From: Hirsutella rhossiliensis
Lineage: Eukaryota; Ascomycota; Sordariomycetes; Hypocreales; Ophiocordycipitaceae
DNA length: 64,000 nt
Assembly (NCBI RefSeq): GCF_020360975.1
Contig: NW_025408669.1
Span: forward strand, 2,480,001 to 2,544,000
Reading direction: 5' to 3'
The position numbers and the translations under genes are program-made. Numbering within the stretch: the stretch's first letter is position 1; each line of letters begins with the position of its first letter. Under the pieces are notes generated by a model, which had not been told where the DNA came from, did not search any database, and worked only from the letters and a program-made list of their open reading frames with translations. This document shows positions 1-9,658 of the stretch, piece by piece.

Positions 1-397
1 TCGGTGGAGGATGGAGATGCACAGGTTTCCGTCCGTGTAGACATTGGGGTGACAGATGTTCCTTGTGAGAAAACGGAAAGAGGGCGGTTGATAAGGGTAG
101 TCGCTCGGGAACTTCATTTCAGCCTGGTGGAAACGAGTCTGGTCAGTATGGCGGCGAGGGTCGAGGGGACTGGGTACTGACTTTTAGAAAGGCGCCGTGC
201 CAAACGCTGTCGGGGTTGACGACCCAAAGGCCCAGCTTCCAGCGTAGCAGGTTGGTCTCATCTGTCTAGAAGAGGGCCAGTTAGGACGGGAGACGTGGGT
301 TGAGGAGCTGATGCGCCGACGGCTCGCATACCTCAATATGGACCCATTTCTCCTTGTGGAGGGGTATCAGCTCCTGCATCAGCCGTTTCTGCGCCAT
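1..397 (-). CDS. Ubiquitin-conjugating enzyme E2 (Cdc34/Ubc7-like), 5' part, cut by window edge
   Basis: Three exons on the minus strand splice without a frame break: 332-397, 182-265 and 1-123, with GT-AG introns 266-331 (66 bp) and 124-181 (58 bp). They give 91 residues starting MAQKRLMQELIPLHKEK. The product carries the E2 fold signature: the FPSDYPYQPPSFRF strand-loop, the HPN motif (residues 75-77) and the catalytic cysteine in LCISIL (residue 85). The CISILH form is typical of Cdc34/UBE2R and Ubc7/UBE2G rather than the commoner CLDIL. Such enzymes pass ubiquitin from E1 to substrates with an E3 ligase. The start is chosen because it opens directly into the E2 N-terminal helix; the frame extends further upstream but only as Pro/Ser-rich sequence. 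The C-terminal half lies outside the window, so the subfamily cannot be settled. Confidence 0.93.
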
Positions 398-830
398 GGA
401 GACGTGGTGGGCCGAGGGAGCCGACGAGAGACTGCGTGGTTGGAGGAGCGGGTGGAGGTGGGGAGTGAAGGTGCCCAAGGGTCTCGAGGGACGGGAGATG
501 GATTTAAAGAGTCGGGGACAGCGAAGAGAGGCGGCCAAAGTCGGGATTATAATCCAGCGAGACAAGGCGCCAAGCGTGAAAGAGAGAAGCGGAGGCTTTT
601 TGGGCGAGAAAGCCAACAAGATCGGGCGACAGAGTGCCGCAGGCGTCCAAGAGGGTAGAGCGAGGCCCTTTGAGGGGGTTGAAGCGGAAAGGACGGGGAA
701 GAGGCGAGGCGGCACGAAGGCGGAGGGACGAGAGGGACGAGGGTGCCTACCGGGGTGAAGCCCAAGGGTGTTGGTGGAGGAAGAGGAGCAGGGAGGAGAG
801 GGAGGACGACGGGCAGGTGGAGGGACGGCC
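398..830 (-). promoter_or_regulatory. Pyrimidine-rich upstream region of the E2 gene
   Basis: Upstream of the E2 start the minus strand is dominated by long C/T-rich tracts (seen as G/A-rich runs on the plus strand). CT-rich leaders without an obvious TATA box are common ahead of fungal housekeeping genes. Several long open frames cross this region on both strands, but they are Pro/Arg-rich by-products of the skewed composition. No transcription start can be placed from sequence alone. Confidence 0.4.
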
Positions 831-939
831 CAGGAACCAGGCGCCGGTTTGGGAACGGACGTTTGTGGCTTGGGTGCCTGACTCGGCGTGTCAGCCACAA
901 AGGCACTGTGCGGTGGTCGCACACCTTGATTGCTTGCCA

Positions 940-2690
940 AGACGTCTCTTTATGAGGCGCAATTCACAATTTGGAACATGTCAGGCTCACGATTGCGATG
1001 CTGACCTGCTTGCCCACGTCTTTGGTCAGTCCATCAGGCGCTCCATTGGGATATGGCCCGTTGACGGGGCCGAGAGTGCTCATGTGGCTGATGTCCAGGT
1101 GGCTTGCTTGCAAGTCCAAGGTATGTACGTACCGCCGCGTGTGGATACATGCACCGCCATGCCCCACGTCCCCGAGCTGCCGGGGCCCGCTGTGGCGCCG
1201 GTCCATCAGCATGTGGCGCAAACAGCCTGGCAGACTTTCTCTAACTATATCTGTAGAGTCAAAAATGTCTTCCTTGACTGATTTGCTGCCACTGCTTGCG
1301 GCATGGCATTCATTCCAGGTCCACGGTCTCGTCTTCCCCACGGCGCTGGGCTCAACACCACACAAAACGCCACGTCTGCCATCGTGGCTCTCAATGCTTG
1401 CTTCACCGGCAGTCAAATGCGCCTTCCCAGTTACATTTCCACCGCCGTTGAACCGAGACCGTGGTCGATTGCCGCAGCATCAAGTGTCTCCGATCCCGCG
1501 GGCCGACGCCGGAGTCGCTGCGGAGGCCAAAGCTTACCCACAAAGTCCTTCATGGGCGGATGACAGACCTCTTGATGGACTCGAGGGACCTGCCTTTCGT
1601 CTCCGACATGTATGGCCGGAGAACCAACTTTACGTTGCCTGCGAAGGAATGGCAGGCTGGCGAGTAGGCTTGCATCTGAGAACAGCTCCGCCGGAGCTCA
1701 CGTCGAGCTGCGCCACGTTCAGAGCCATGAGTCAAGAAATGCTGGAAAACGAAGCAACGGCGATGTTATGACTGCATTGGCTGCCGGCTGTCGTGTCCCC
1801 TGCGCATGACCCGCTCCACCAGCTCGACGACGCGGTTGGGGTTGTTGGGGTTGTTACTAAACATGGTGGTGTGTGACTTGCGTGGGCGTTGGCTCCTGCG
1901 TTGGAGGAAATGGCGGTTGCTTGTAGCAGGGCTGAAAGTTGAGTGCGGACAGTCTACGGATCAACAAGACTTTTCTCGGTGACGTTGCGTGAGTTTACCT
2001 ATCCGTCTATATATAGGCTCAACATATTGTTGCAAGCTTGGACGGTTTAACTATACCAGCATGTCGAGAGGGTAGATCGCTCATCATCTTCATCCTACAG
2101 AGTTGGAAAGTATATCAAATAAAGACTAATGTTTTCCATTGACAAATTAATATCAAGAGGTGAAATCAACAAGCTACGTAGACATACTGACAACCAACAC
2201 TCCAGCCAAGTACCGCCTTACACTTGTCGATCCCAGCAAACAGTTGCTCATCTTAACAGGCTCGTCATGAAACAGCCTAGCTACACTCCATCGGATAAAA
2301 TGGGTCGGTACGCTGCAAGATTCGGGGGTTACTGGACAGAGATGACGCCGTTGACGCTCTTGACGCTCGTGTTCGCCCGAGGACCCAAGTCGACGAGAAG
2401 AGCGAGTTGGAAAACTGGGATATAAAGGAAACACTTGAGCGTGTATAAAGGGTCTGCCATCAAATGATTGGAGTGGTGTTACGAGCCTAGTCGTATGCCG
2501 TATGTTAAGCTGAGCTTTAGTTGAATCAGTCGAAGTAATCTAGAGCTTCCCATTAACAAGCCTGACGGGGAACTCTCATTGTAATATCTACTCCCTCCAT
2601 CCTGAGGTGTATCTAGATCATATATAGGCGGATGGCCAGGCAAAGAATAATCCCTCGACAAGCGGGAAACAATTTCGGTCGTTAACGGGC
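940..2690. other. Stretch without a recognisable gene
   Basis: An open frame runs on the plus strand at 971-1771 (266 codons) and a 150-codon frame lies opposite at 964-1416. Neither resembles a known family, neither has fungal-looking splice sites joining it to further coding sequence, and the region is GC-rich enough for chance frames. A TATA-like tatatatag lies near 2010 and a 98-codon plus-strand frame at 2129-2425, also unrecognised. I see nothing here I can support as a gene. Confidence 0.4.
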
Positions 2691-2917
2691 GTTAGTAGTC
2701 ACTAATGTAGAATAAGGCTCGAAATGGCGGTCCGGGGGGGGGGGAGACAACGAAGACGGACGCAGCCATGAGCATGCGCAGTATCAAAGAAGCGCAAAAT
2801 CTCCGGCTTATTCTACTGCAGCTTCGACAGTCAGATAGAGAGTATATACTTAACTTTGGATTGACAATTCGAAACGAAAGACAGGTGAGAGTAGTAAACT
2901 GGTCGATCCAAAGTTGA

Positions 2918-3480
2918 ATAGCTGGCTTCTCTACGGCGACGGCGGACCCTGGTTCGTCTACTGCTGCCACCGAAACAGCGTCTTCTTCGAAAGCGAGCGC
3001 CGTATCGCGTACCCTGACGCCAACTAGCACTGGCCCTCTTACTGATACGTCTGCCTCTGGCTCTTCTGCTACCTCGGCTGCCACCTCCTCGCCCGCGGAA
3101 ACTGAAATCAATTTTTTCAATACAGTGTCTCCCTTTTCTTCAGTAACTAGCGCAATACCGAATACTCTGACGTCGACCGGTCTTAGTTCCGCTGCTGGAG
3201 AATCAACTGCGGCTGGTTCCTCTGCTACCACGACTTACTTCAACGGTCTCTTCTGGTGCAACGACTGCTATTGGTCACTCTACCATTCCCGACTCCTCTG
3301 CTACCAGGACCGCCTCTGACTCTACAGCTGCTGCTGATTTCTCTGAAACTCTGATTCCTCTGCGACTAGCACCGGTGATCTAGGTATCGCAAAATGGACA
3401 CGTGTTTCTTCAACAGGACATGAGCCGCCGGGGTCAACGACGACGCTTTCTCTAGCGACCACGCAAACCATATTGCCCCA
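2918..3480 (+). pseudogene. Decayed Ser/Thr/Ala-rich (mucin-like) reading frame
   Basis: Reading 2918-3230 in one frame gives an almost pure Ser/Thr/Ala/Gly stretch with runs such as SSSKASAV and TSASGSSATSAATSS. Near 3232 the same composition jumps to the next frame (STVSSGATTAIGHSTIPDSS), and near 3345 it jumps again (DSSATSTGDLG, then STTTLSLATTQT). Continuous Ser/Thr composition across three frames is what a frameshifted gene for a heavily O-glycosylated wall or surface protein would look like. No start codon with a signal peptide and no GPI-type tail are visible, and an in-frame stop lies just upstream at 2915-2917. The minus-strand frame over 2692-3231 (Glu/Val/Ala-rich) is the mirror image. 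A gene with unmodelled introns is the alternative. Confidence 0.45.
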
Positions 3481-3893
3481 CGCTCTGCTGCCTAGGCGAT
3501 GTGTAGATCAACTGTTCCTCTTCAACTTTGGCGGGAGAGCTTCAAGCATTTGTTGGCCTTGTCCTAGTCGACGATGAAACGAGGTTGAAATCAAAGACCA
3601 GACCAGGAAGCCAGGGCAAACAGACGGTCACATGACATGTCCTCGATTGCATCTACCGAGTCCTGTGTTAATATTATGTACTTGACGGCTTCGTGTTTCC
3701 TAAACCTCCATCTACCTCGGCATGTCGTCTGTTCAGAATAGGACTCTGTGAGCTTCATCACCCCATCGCCATCTTACCTCTGACAAGTTCCCATTCCCAC
3801 CCGCCTGTGACTCTCGATCTGTCGAAGTCGATCACAGGGTACCTCGCTCCGTGATTCCATTCTATTGTCCTCGCCAACACAGCCAACACAGCC

Positions 3894-4356
3894 ATGACAA
3901 GCCCACTGAAGGAGCAGATCGTTCTCAAGCAAACCTCGACCAGTAGTTACACTGTTTCGTGGCATGTCAACTGGACTGTGGGCAAGAGTAAGTGAATCAA
4001 GATTCATCCACGCCTGGCTAACTTGCTGTTTCAGCTCCGATGGGTGGCTGGGTACAAGTTGGGCCCATGAGAGCCCTGGAAAACCCGTCGTAGTGACCGA
4101 CTCGGTGGCCGAGGCCATGCAGGCAACGACGTTCAACGCCGCCGTCACCACGGTTATTGAATATAAGCGAAGGCTCCCCGACGACGGACAGCGCTGGATC
4201 TTCACGCGGGCTGCCACCAAGATGCTGCAGGACGGGAGAATGGACCTCGATGTCACCATGTTCAATGAGAACATAGAGCTGCTCTGCACCGCCCATCAGC
4301 TCATTCTGGTTCTCGAAGCCCAGAGAAAATTCCACAAGGCAAAGTCGGCGCTCTAG
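3894..4356 (+). pseudogene. Thioesterase-like (4HBT-type) gene with internal deletion
   Basis: Exon 1 (3894-3987) gives MTSPLKEQIVLKQ and then a hot-dog-like strand YTVSWHVNWTVGK. A 47-bp intron (3988-4034, gtaagt to ttcag) joins it to TPMGGWVQVG, the usual PxGGY-type motif of fungal thioesterase-superfamily proteins. That frame stops at 4091-4093. In another frame, directly after, comes the C-terminal end of the same family: strand VTTVIEYKRRLPDDG, then WIFTRAATKMLQDGRMDLDV and an ELLCTAHQLILVLEAQRKF tail ending at 4356. The family is usually around 300 residues; here about 50 N-terminal and about 80 C-terminal residues abut, so the central part, including most of the first hot-dog domain, is gone and the junction is out of frame. 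Family placement rests on motif recognition, not a search. Confidence 0.7.
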
Positions 4357-4365
4357 AACAGACAT

Positions 4366-5375
4366 CCCTGGGACATCCTTACTTGTTCATCATGCTCTTA
4401 CTTGGATTCATTCCATCCGGATGCCATCATTGTGCCTTGAGCGCCACTACGAGACTGCTCTCCTGTGAGAATGGCTAGCCTTCTCATGAGGAGATGCGTG
4501 ACTGGCGTCCGCGGTGCACCCCTCACGCCACCCGTACTGGCGGCAAGTTGTCCAGTGTCAGCTGGGAGCTTCGCTGGGTAACGCCAAACCATGCAACCGC
4601 CGTTGCAGCCAGCGCATAAGCCAACTACTTATTGGTCGCGTGCACTGCAGTTGACAGCGTAATTGTACAAGGACTGGAAACAACCTGTCGACTGAATTTA
4701 TGACCGGCGAATCACGTCCCCTTAACGCCTTGAGCGCCAAGCCGGTTCTTATTATGCTTGCCTGGTTATCTCTTTAAAGACCCTCTTTGCCATCCACGTT
4801 GGTTGTTTGTCCTGCGTAATGGTGACACTAAATTAGTGCCCTCGCTAATGCAGAAGACGTGACTTAAATCTATAACCTCATAAGACCGTGCTAAAGAAAG
4901 AGCACCTTCCTTATAACGGTAAGTATGACTGCGTGAATAAGTATGGAGCTGAAAATACTAATAAAAATACATGTAGGCATATTGAGCGGGAGACATGGCA
5001 ATAGGCCAGCTCGAGTGAGTATCCTACTACCCTAGAGCCCGGATGGAAGAGAGCAAAGAGGTCGGGGCATCGGGGCATAGTGAGCGTCTGTTCAATGGGA
5101 GCGTTGCTTTGAACGTTCCAGTTGACTTATATGCGGGATCTCTGCAGGCGATGTATTTTATTGTAAACGACATCACGATAGTTACTCTGGGCATGACGCT
5201 TCGTATCCTGCATACCCCGCGTTGGATCCCGACTCCGGGAAGCGGAGGTCGACCGGCTAGCCATCCGACAGTATGGCAACCGTTGCCAGCCCAGCCCAAA
5301 AGCGGGCTGTTCCCCACGGCGTGTCACCGTCCCGCCTTCGTCGGCGGTGCAAGGAAGGGCATATCGTATCTTGCA
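4366..5375. other. Intergenic region upstream of proline dehydrogenase
   Basis: No recognisable gene. An open frame in phase with the proline dehydrogenase begins at 5043 and would add 111 N-terminal residues, but these do not look like a conserved domain or a clear mitochondrial presequence. The region is better taken as promoter and leader. Confidence 0.5.
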
Positions 5376-6818
5376 ATGGCGAGCTTTCGGAATGGCAAGA
5401 TGGCCTCCACAGCCTGCAAAAGGTTGTCTGCGCAGTCACCTTCGGGGGCCTCAGTCTTGAGGGGCAGCAGCCTCTCTCATCTCAAGCGAGTCGGCCCGGA
5501 CAAAGACGCGCCCCCCCTTTCCGTCCTTCCTACCGGCCTTCTCTGCCGCTCCCTCGTCGCCAGCGCCGTCACTTCCACGCCGTGGCTGCTCACGCCCGCC
5601 ATCTCTTTCCTCTCGTACATCTGCCGGCCCCGCCGTCCGTTCCTCTTGGACGTGCGGCGTAACCGGGCGCTCGCGTGGCTCATGAAGCAGACTGTGTACA
5701 AGCAGTTCTGCGCGGGTGAGACGCTCGCCGAGACGCGGGCTACTATGGGCCGCATGCGGGACATGGGCTTCCGCGGGACTATCATCACGCTTGCTACGGA
5801 GACGGTGTTCGACCACGGCAAAAACAGGGTCCACGGGCTGGGGGTCGAGTCGGGGGCGGACAAGAGAGCGGCGATATGCCCGGCCATCGCGTCGTGGCGG
5901 AAGAGGATCCTCGAGGCGGTCGAAATCCTCAGCGAGGGGGACCAGCTGGCCGTCAAGTCTACACTCCCTGCTGTCACCCCCCCGTGAGCGGTCGCTAACA
6001 ACGGCTCCAGGATAACAGGAGCTGGGCCGCTTGTCACAGAGGCCCTCGCGGCCGGCGAGCTCCTGCCGCTGCAGATGCTCGACGCCCTGGACGAGATCAG
6101 CACCCGGTGCAAGGCCCAAAAAGCGCACATGCTCATCGATGCCGAGTCCCAGCTCTACCAGCTCGGCATCCTCCGCGCGGGCCTCGAACTGATGCAAAAG
6201 TATAACCGCGACGGCCACACCGTCATCTACAACACCTATCAGGCCTACCTTAAGAGCACGCCCGCCTCCTTGGCCGAGCAGCTGGCGGCCGCGCTGGACG
6301 GCGGCTTCACCCTCGGGCTCAAGCTCGTCCGGGGCGCATACCTGGCCACCGACAAGCGCAGTCTCATGCACGACAGCAAGCAGGACACGGACGACGCATA
6401 CAACGCCATCGCCCTCGGCGCGCTGCGGCAGTGCCTCCTGGGTTTCGGAGGAACGGACGAGGGGGCCCGGCCGTTCCCGTCTGTGAGGCTCATCCTAGCG
6501 AGCCACAACAGGGAGAGCGTGCTCGCAGCGCACAAGTTACACACGCAACGCTTGGAGCAGGGCCTAAAGACGGTGCCGGTCGTGTTCGCGCAGCTGCAGG
6601 GCATGTCGGACTCGCTGAGCTTTGGCCTACTGCGGCTCGGCGGCGCGCCCGAGGTGTACAAGTGCTCGACGTGGGGGAGCCTAGACGAGTGTCTGGGCTA
6701 CCTGGCGCGCCGGGCGGCGGAGAACAGGGACGCGGCGTCGCGGACGAGGGACGAGTATGCGGTGCTGAAGGCGGAGGCGTGGAGGAGGCTGAGGCGGGTT
6801 TTCGCGACGGGACGCTGA
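5376..6818 (+). CDS. Proline dehydrogenase (FAD-dependent, mitochondrial)
   Basis: Two exons, 5376-5956 and 6011-6818, with a 54-bp intron whose removal restores LAVKITGAGP; product 462 residues. It oxidises L-proline to 1-pyrroline-5-carboxylate, passing electrons to FAD and the respiratory chain at the inner mitochondrial membrane. Diagnostic motifs: FCAGET and MGFRGTIIT near the N-terminal side, YNTYQAYLKSTP, the barrel motif LKLVRGAY, LASHNRES, VFAQLQGMSD and the C-terminal substrate-binding helix YLARRAAENRDA. The Met at 5376 (MASFRNGK, basic and hydroxylated) gives a product of usual fungal length and a plausible targeting peptide; an in-frame start at 5043 is possible. The gene is intact, of normal composition, and not next to a recognisable 1-pyrroline-5-carboxylate dehydrogenase. 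Confidence 0.95.
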
Positions 6819-7722
6819 CGAGTACTGGCACTTATTCCATCGCAAGATCACAAGACTGAGGTCCCCGCAGTTCAATTGACACTTCGAGTTTCCGTGCCTT
6901 TCCCTCGCAGATCATGTTGCAATGACGGTTGCGAGCTGGTTGGGCTATGTCGAGATTCGAGAAGGTCAACCGCACCAGGTAGGCAGACCGCTGCGAGGAG
7001 GATGTGCATCCGTAGGCGGCACGACAAACTCGGAGCTAGGATTCCTCGGCGCCTTGAATCTCGCCAATGATTTATCTCGTGTAGTTTGGCCGGCGCTGCT
7101 GCTCCGCTGAAGCACGTGCATTAGCTCTGTCACCGGCGACGAATGCCGTGGGAACCCGGGATCCGGGGGGGGGGGGATGCGCACCCGCTCCGGCCCGCCA
7201 ATTGCGCGACGCCGGGTGAGCCGGGTGGGCCGGCGAATGAACCGGGTAAGCCGGGTGAGCCCCGCTGGTGCGTGTCGCGCGCGGCTGGGTTACGACCGGT
7301 CATTTGCCGTAATGAATGGAGACCAGGTTTTGAAGAGTATTATGGCTGCCAAACATTGGCTGCTGTGATTATAAACCCGGCCTCGCGAATAGTTGCCCAA
7401 GGGCCGAAAAATCTACCCCGCACTGACTCGGGAACAGCCGCCCCTAGTAATTAATTACGGGGCGACTAATTAAGAGCGCTAAGCATTTGCCTCCGCTGAC
7501 AAGCATATTGTGGCACTCAGTTCTTAATTGAACATTACAAATCGAGCAAGGGAGTATTAATACTGTGCATACACTGTGCTAAGTATAGCTAACGTGTTTG
7601 TATAAAGCGCATGTCTGCTTCTATTATTCACGCTGTCAACACAATTCACTGTATCGACACTATTCATTACATTGATACTTGCAGCTCTACATCTGCCCAA
7701 ACAACGTTGTTTGCGATACAAA
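6819..7722. other. Intergenic region with a small GC-rich minisatellite
   Basis: No gene recognised. At about 7205-7262 the motif GCCGGGTGA repeats imperfectly five times (variants GCCGGGTGG, ACCGGGTAA). A run of G lies at 7165-7175. The final 200 bases become AT-richer, as expected for the promoter of the gene starting at 7723. Confidence 0.5.
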
Positions 7723-8793
7723 ATGGCTATTTATCTGATTACAGGCGCGAATCGAGGTGTTGGCGTAAGTCCCCAAACCCACGTTCCATCCAACGCCATA
7801 GGAGACACAGTTCCTCATTTCGTCAACCTTACATAGCTCGAGTTCGTACGTCAGTATTCCAGCGATGCCAAGAATACCGTGGTTGGCTTGGTGAGGGATA
7901 AAGATGCAGCCGAAAAGAATGCTGCATCGCTGTTTTCTGGTCAATTGAATGTCCATTTTATCGAAGCAGAACTTACAAAATACGAATCTTTGAAGGTATT
8001 ATACAAAACCAGCTCAGCCTTTCTCTGTTCGTTTACCGATGCCTTCCATTAGAAAGCGGCTGCGCAAACGAGCCGCATCACCGGCGGGAAGCTCGATTAT
8101 GTAATCGCCAATGCAGCCATTGTTTCTGAATGGTCAGCATTTAGCAGTCTGGAAGAACTGTATGCATTTCCGGCCTTTTAGTTTCTTCTCTTCCAGTGTG
8201 CTAACTTCATGGCTAGTGGCAGAGACCCAGATGGGCTTGAACAGGATCTGGCTGAGTCCTTCAACGTCAACGTCATAGGCAACATAAACCTCTTCAACTT
8301 ATTCCTCCCGCTTGTTCGGAAAGGGGGGGCCAAGAAGGTCATTACCATCTCCTCTGGTATGGCAGATCTGGATCTCATCAACAACTATGACCTTGAGCTG
8401 GCAGGGCCGTATACCATCAGCAAAGCCGCGATGAATGCTGCCGTTGCCAAGTACAGCGCCGTGGGCCGGAAGGAAGGCATTTTATTCATGTCCATCAGTC
8501 CAGGCGTCGTGGAAACTGGTCACCATTCAGAAGGTACCAACCATTTCCCCCTCTGAACCACGTAAAATTGGCATCTTTGCTGGAGCTGACAGTTTTATTT
8601 AGCCACAGAAGAGCAGCTGCAAAGAGTGGCAGAAATGGGCAAAAAGTTCGCCACCTATGCGCCTCATTTCACCCGCCCCCTTACGCCGGAGGAGTCTGTC
8701 ACTGCTATCCGCGAAGTTATAGTCAAGGCAAGCATTGAGGCAGGCAGTGCCGGGTCGTTTGTTTCGCACCTAGGAAATCAACAGTGGTTATAG
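7723..8793 (+). CDS. Short-chain dehydrogenase/reductase, five exons
   Basis: Exons 7723-7764, 7837-7995, 8053-8159, 8217-8533 and 8603-8793 join in frame to a 271-residue NAD(P)-dependent oxidoreductase. The Rossmann nucleotide site TGANRGVG lies at residues 7-14; the NNAG-equivalent is YVIANAAIV; the catalytic serine is in VITISSGM; and the Tyr/Lys pair is YTISK. After this comes SISPGVVETG, the usual PG motif. The third intron is placed at 8160-8216 using the acceptor ggctag, because it restores GRDPDGLEQDL, which fits the family better than the nearer acceptor at about 8196. Intron lengths are 57-72 bp. The substrate cannot be read from sequence; the compact form resembles fungal sniffer/carbonyl-reductase-like members. 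No pathway genes lie beside it. Confidence 0.94.
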
Positions 8794-9146
8794 ATTAACA
8801 ACGGATATGTATTACAGTCCACCATACCTTCAGGATTAGAAAATTGATGGGATCCTTTTGAAACGGTGGCCTAGGGAAAGATCAATTGATAAGACTGTTT
8901 GCGCATGTGGGTATATGCGCCCGGGTCCATTTCGGAGAGACCAGAACGAGAGACTCTCTCGTTGTTCATCATAAACGGGATGGTCTTAGAGAGTTTGGCT
9001 GCGTCACTACTGGACTATGGTCGTCTCGCAAATAGTAACGTCGGTCGGTTGTTGCAAATTCCCCGCCGCCCCTCACCTTCTTTCGCTTTTAGCAAGCCCC
9101 TTCCCCTCTTGGCCCGTCGCTATATCTAGGATTGCGATGAGAACAC
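8794..9146. other. Intergenic, nothing recognised
   Basis: No coding sequence, RNA gene or repeat identified between the dehydrogenase stop and the LTR fragment that follows. Confidence 0.5.
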
Positions 9147-9338
9147 TGTTACGACCACGGTCATCGGGCCGCAGCAAAGCCGGCCGCGTTCACGTGATAA
9201 GACGGCTCGGAACAAGGGTCGGGATAAGAGGTCACTTATGCTCGGCTTACCTAGAGCGTATATGAGCTAAGTAAGCCTTATATAGATAGATTACTACTTA
9301 AGAGTATACCTTATAAGTAAGCTATAGTAAGCTATAAG
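9147..9338 (+). repeat. LTR fragment, family C, split by the gypsy insertion
   Basis: The stretch starting TGTTACGACCACGG is homologous to the RIP-altered copy at 25858-26038 (starting TATTATAACTATAG), including the shared core GTAAGCCTTATATA. It stops at the gypsy insertion site and resumes at about 14788 (GGGGATTACTAG), matching the continuation after 26611 in the other copy. This copy keeps CpG and CpA in its first 100 bases, so it is less mutated. The family's internal domain was not identified. Confidence 0.75.
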
Positions 9339-9528
9339 TGTAACGGGCAAGCCGCTTTAACGGCGGCTGCGCCGCCTAGCTTCTAGAACCTTCCATTGGC
9401 TCGAAGCTATAAAATGCTATTGTGCTCTCATGTAGTAGATTCTCTTTCTTTCTTTCTTTCTTCTCTATCTTGATAGTAAACAGCATAGGGACTAGTTAGT
9501 TGTATCAACTCACTAGAGGCCTTTCACA
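9339..9528 (+). repeat. 5' LTR of the gypsy element
   Basis: 190 bp, TGTAACGGGC to CTTTCACA. It contains a TATAAAA box at 9408-9414, a CTTT microsatellite at about 9445-9462, and the segment 9467-9478 complementary to the primer-binding site. On that basis U3 would be 9339-9466 and R-U5 9467-9528. Confidence 0.95.
9408..9414 (+). promoter_or_regulatory. TATA box of the gypsy LTR promoter
   Basis: TATAAAA within the LTR. If transcripts begin at the primer-complementary segment (9467), the spacing is 59 bp, within the range seen in fungi. The start site is inferred, not shown. Confidence 0.6.
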
Positions 9529-9540
9529 TACTATCAAGAT
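9529..9540 (+). promoter_or_regulatory. Self-complementary primer-binding site
   Basis: The 12 bases directly after the 5' LTR, TACTATCAAGAT, are the exact reverse complement of LTR bases 9467-9478. This is the arrangement of Tf1-type elements, where the 5' end of the mRNA folds back to prime reverse transcription instead of a tRNA. No match to a common tRNA 3' end was noticed at this place. Confidence 0.7.
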
Positions 9541-9544
9541 CACT

Positions 9545-9616
9545 GAAGACATTGAAGACACTGAAGACACCGAAGACACTGAAGACACCGAAGACACCGA
9601 AGACACTGAAGACACC
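9545..9616 (+). repeat. 9-bp tandem repeat in the gypsy leader
   Basis: Eight units of GAAGACACY (first unit GAAGACATT), which would read as Glu-Asp-Thr repeats if translated in the frame entering Gag. It lies between the primer-binding site and the probable Gag start at 9659. Confidence 0.85.
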
Positions 9617-9658
9617 AAACTGAGTCCCGTCGAACTATTAGCGTTCAGCGAAGTCGCG

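Noticed and set aside
281..940. 219-codon minus-strand frame and opposing plus-strand frames of 115-215 codons
   Set aside because: Only the last part is real (exon 1 of the E2 gene). The rest is Pro/Ser/Arg-rich translation of a CT-rich promoter with no family resemblance.
971..1771. 266-codon plus-strand open frame
   Set aside because: No recognisable domain, implausible composition (Trp/Pro/Arg/Cys-rich), and a long frame also lies opposite, as expected by chance in GC-rich DNA.
2692..3231. 179-codon minus-strand Glu/Val/Ala-rich frame
   Set aside because: Mirror of the Ser/Thr/Ala-rich plus-strand frame; the plus strand explains the composition across the frame changes and the minus strand does not.
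5451..6371. 306- and 219-codon minus-strand frames over proline dehydrogenase
   Set aside because: Antisense shadows of a well-supported two-exon gene.
9445..9462. CTTT microsatellite as an independent repeat
   Set aside because: It is part of the gypsy LTR and recurs identically in the 3' LTR.
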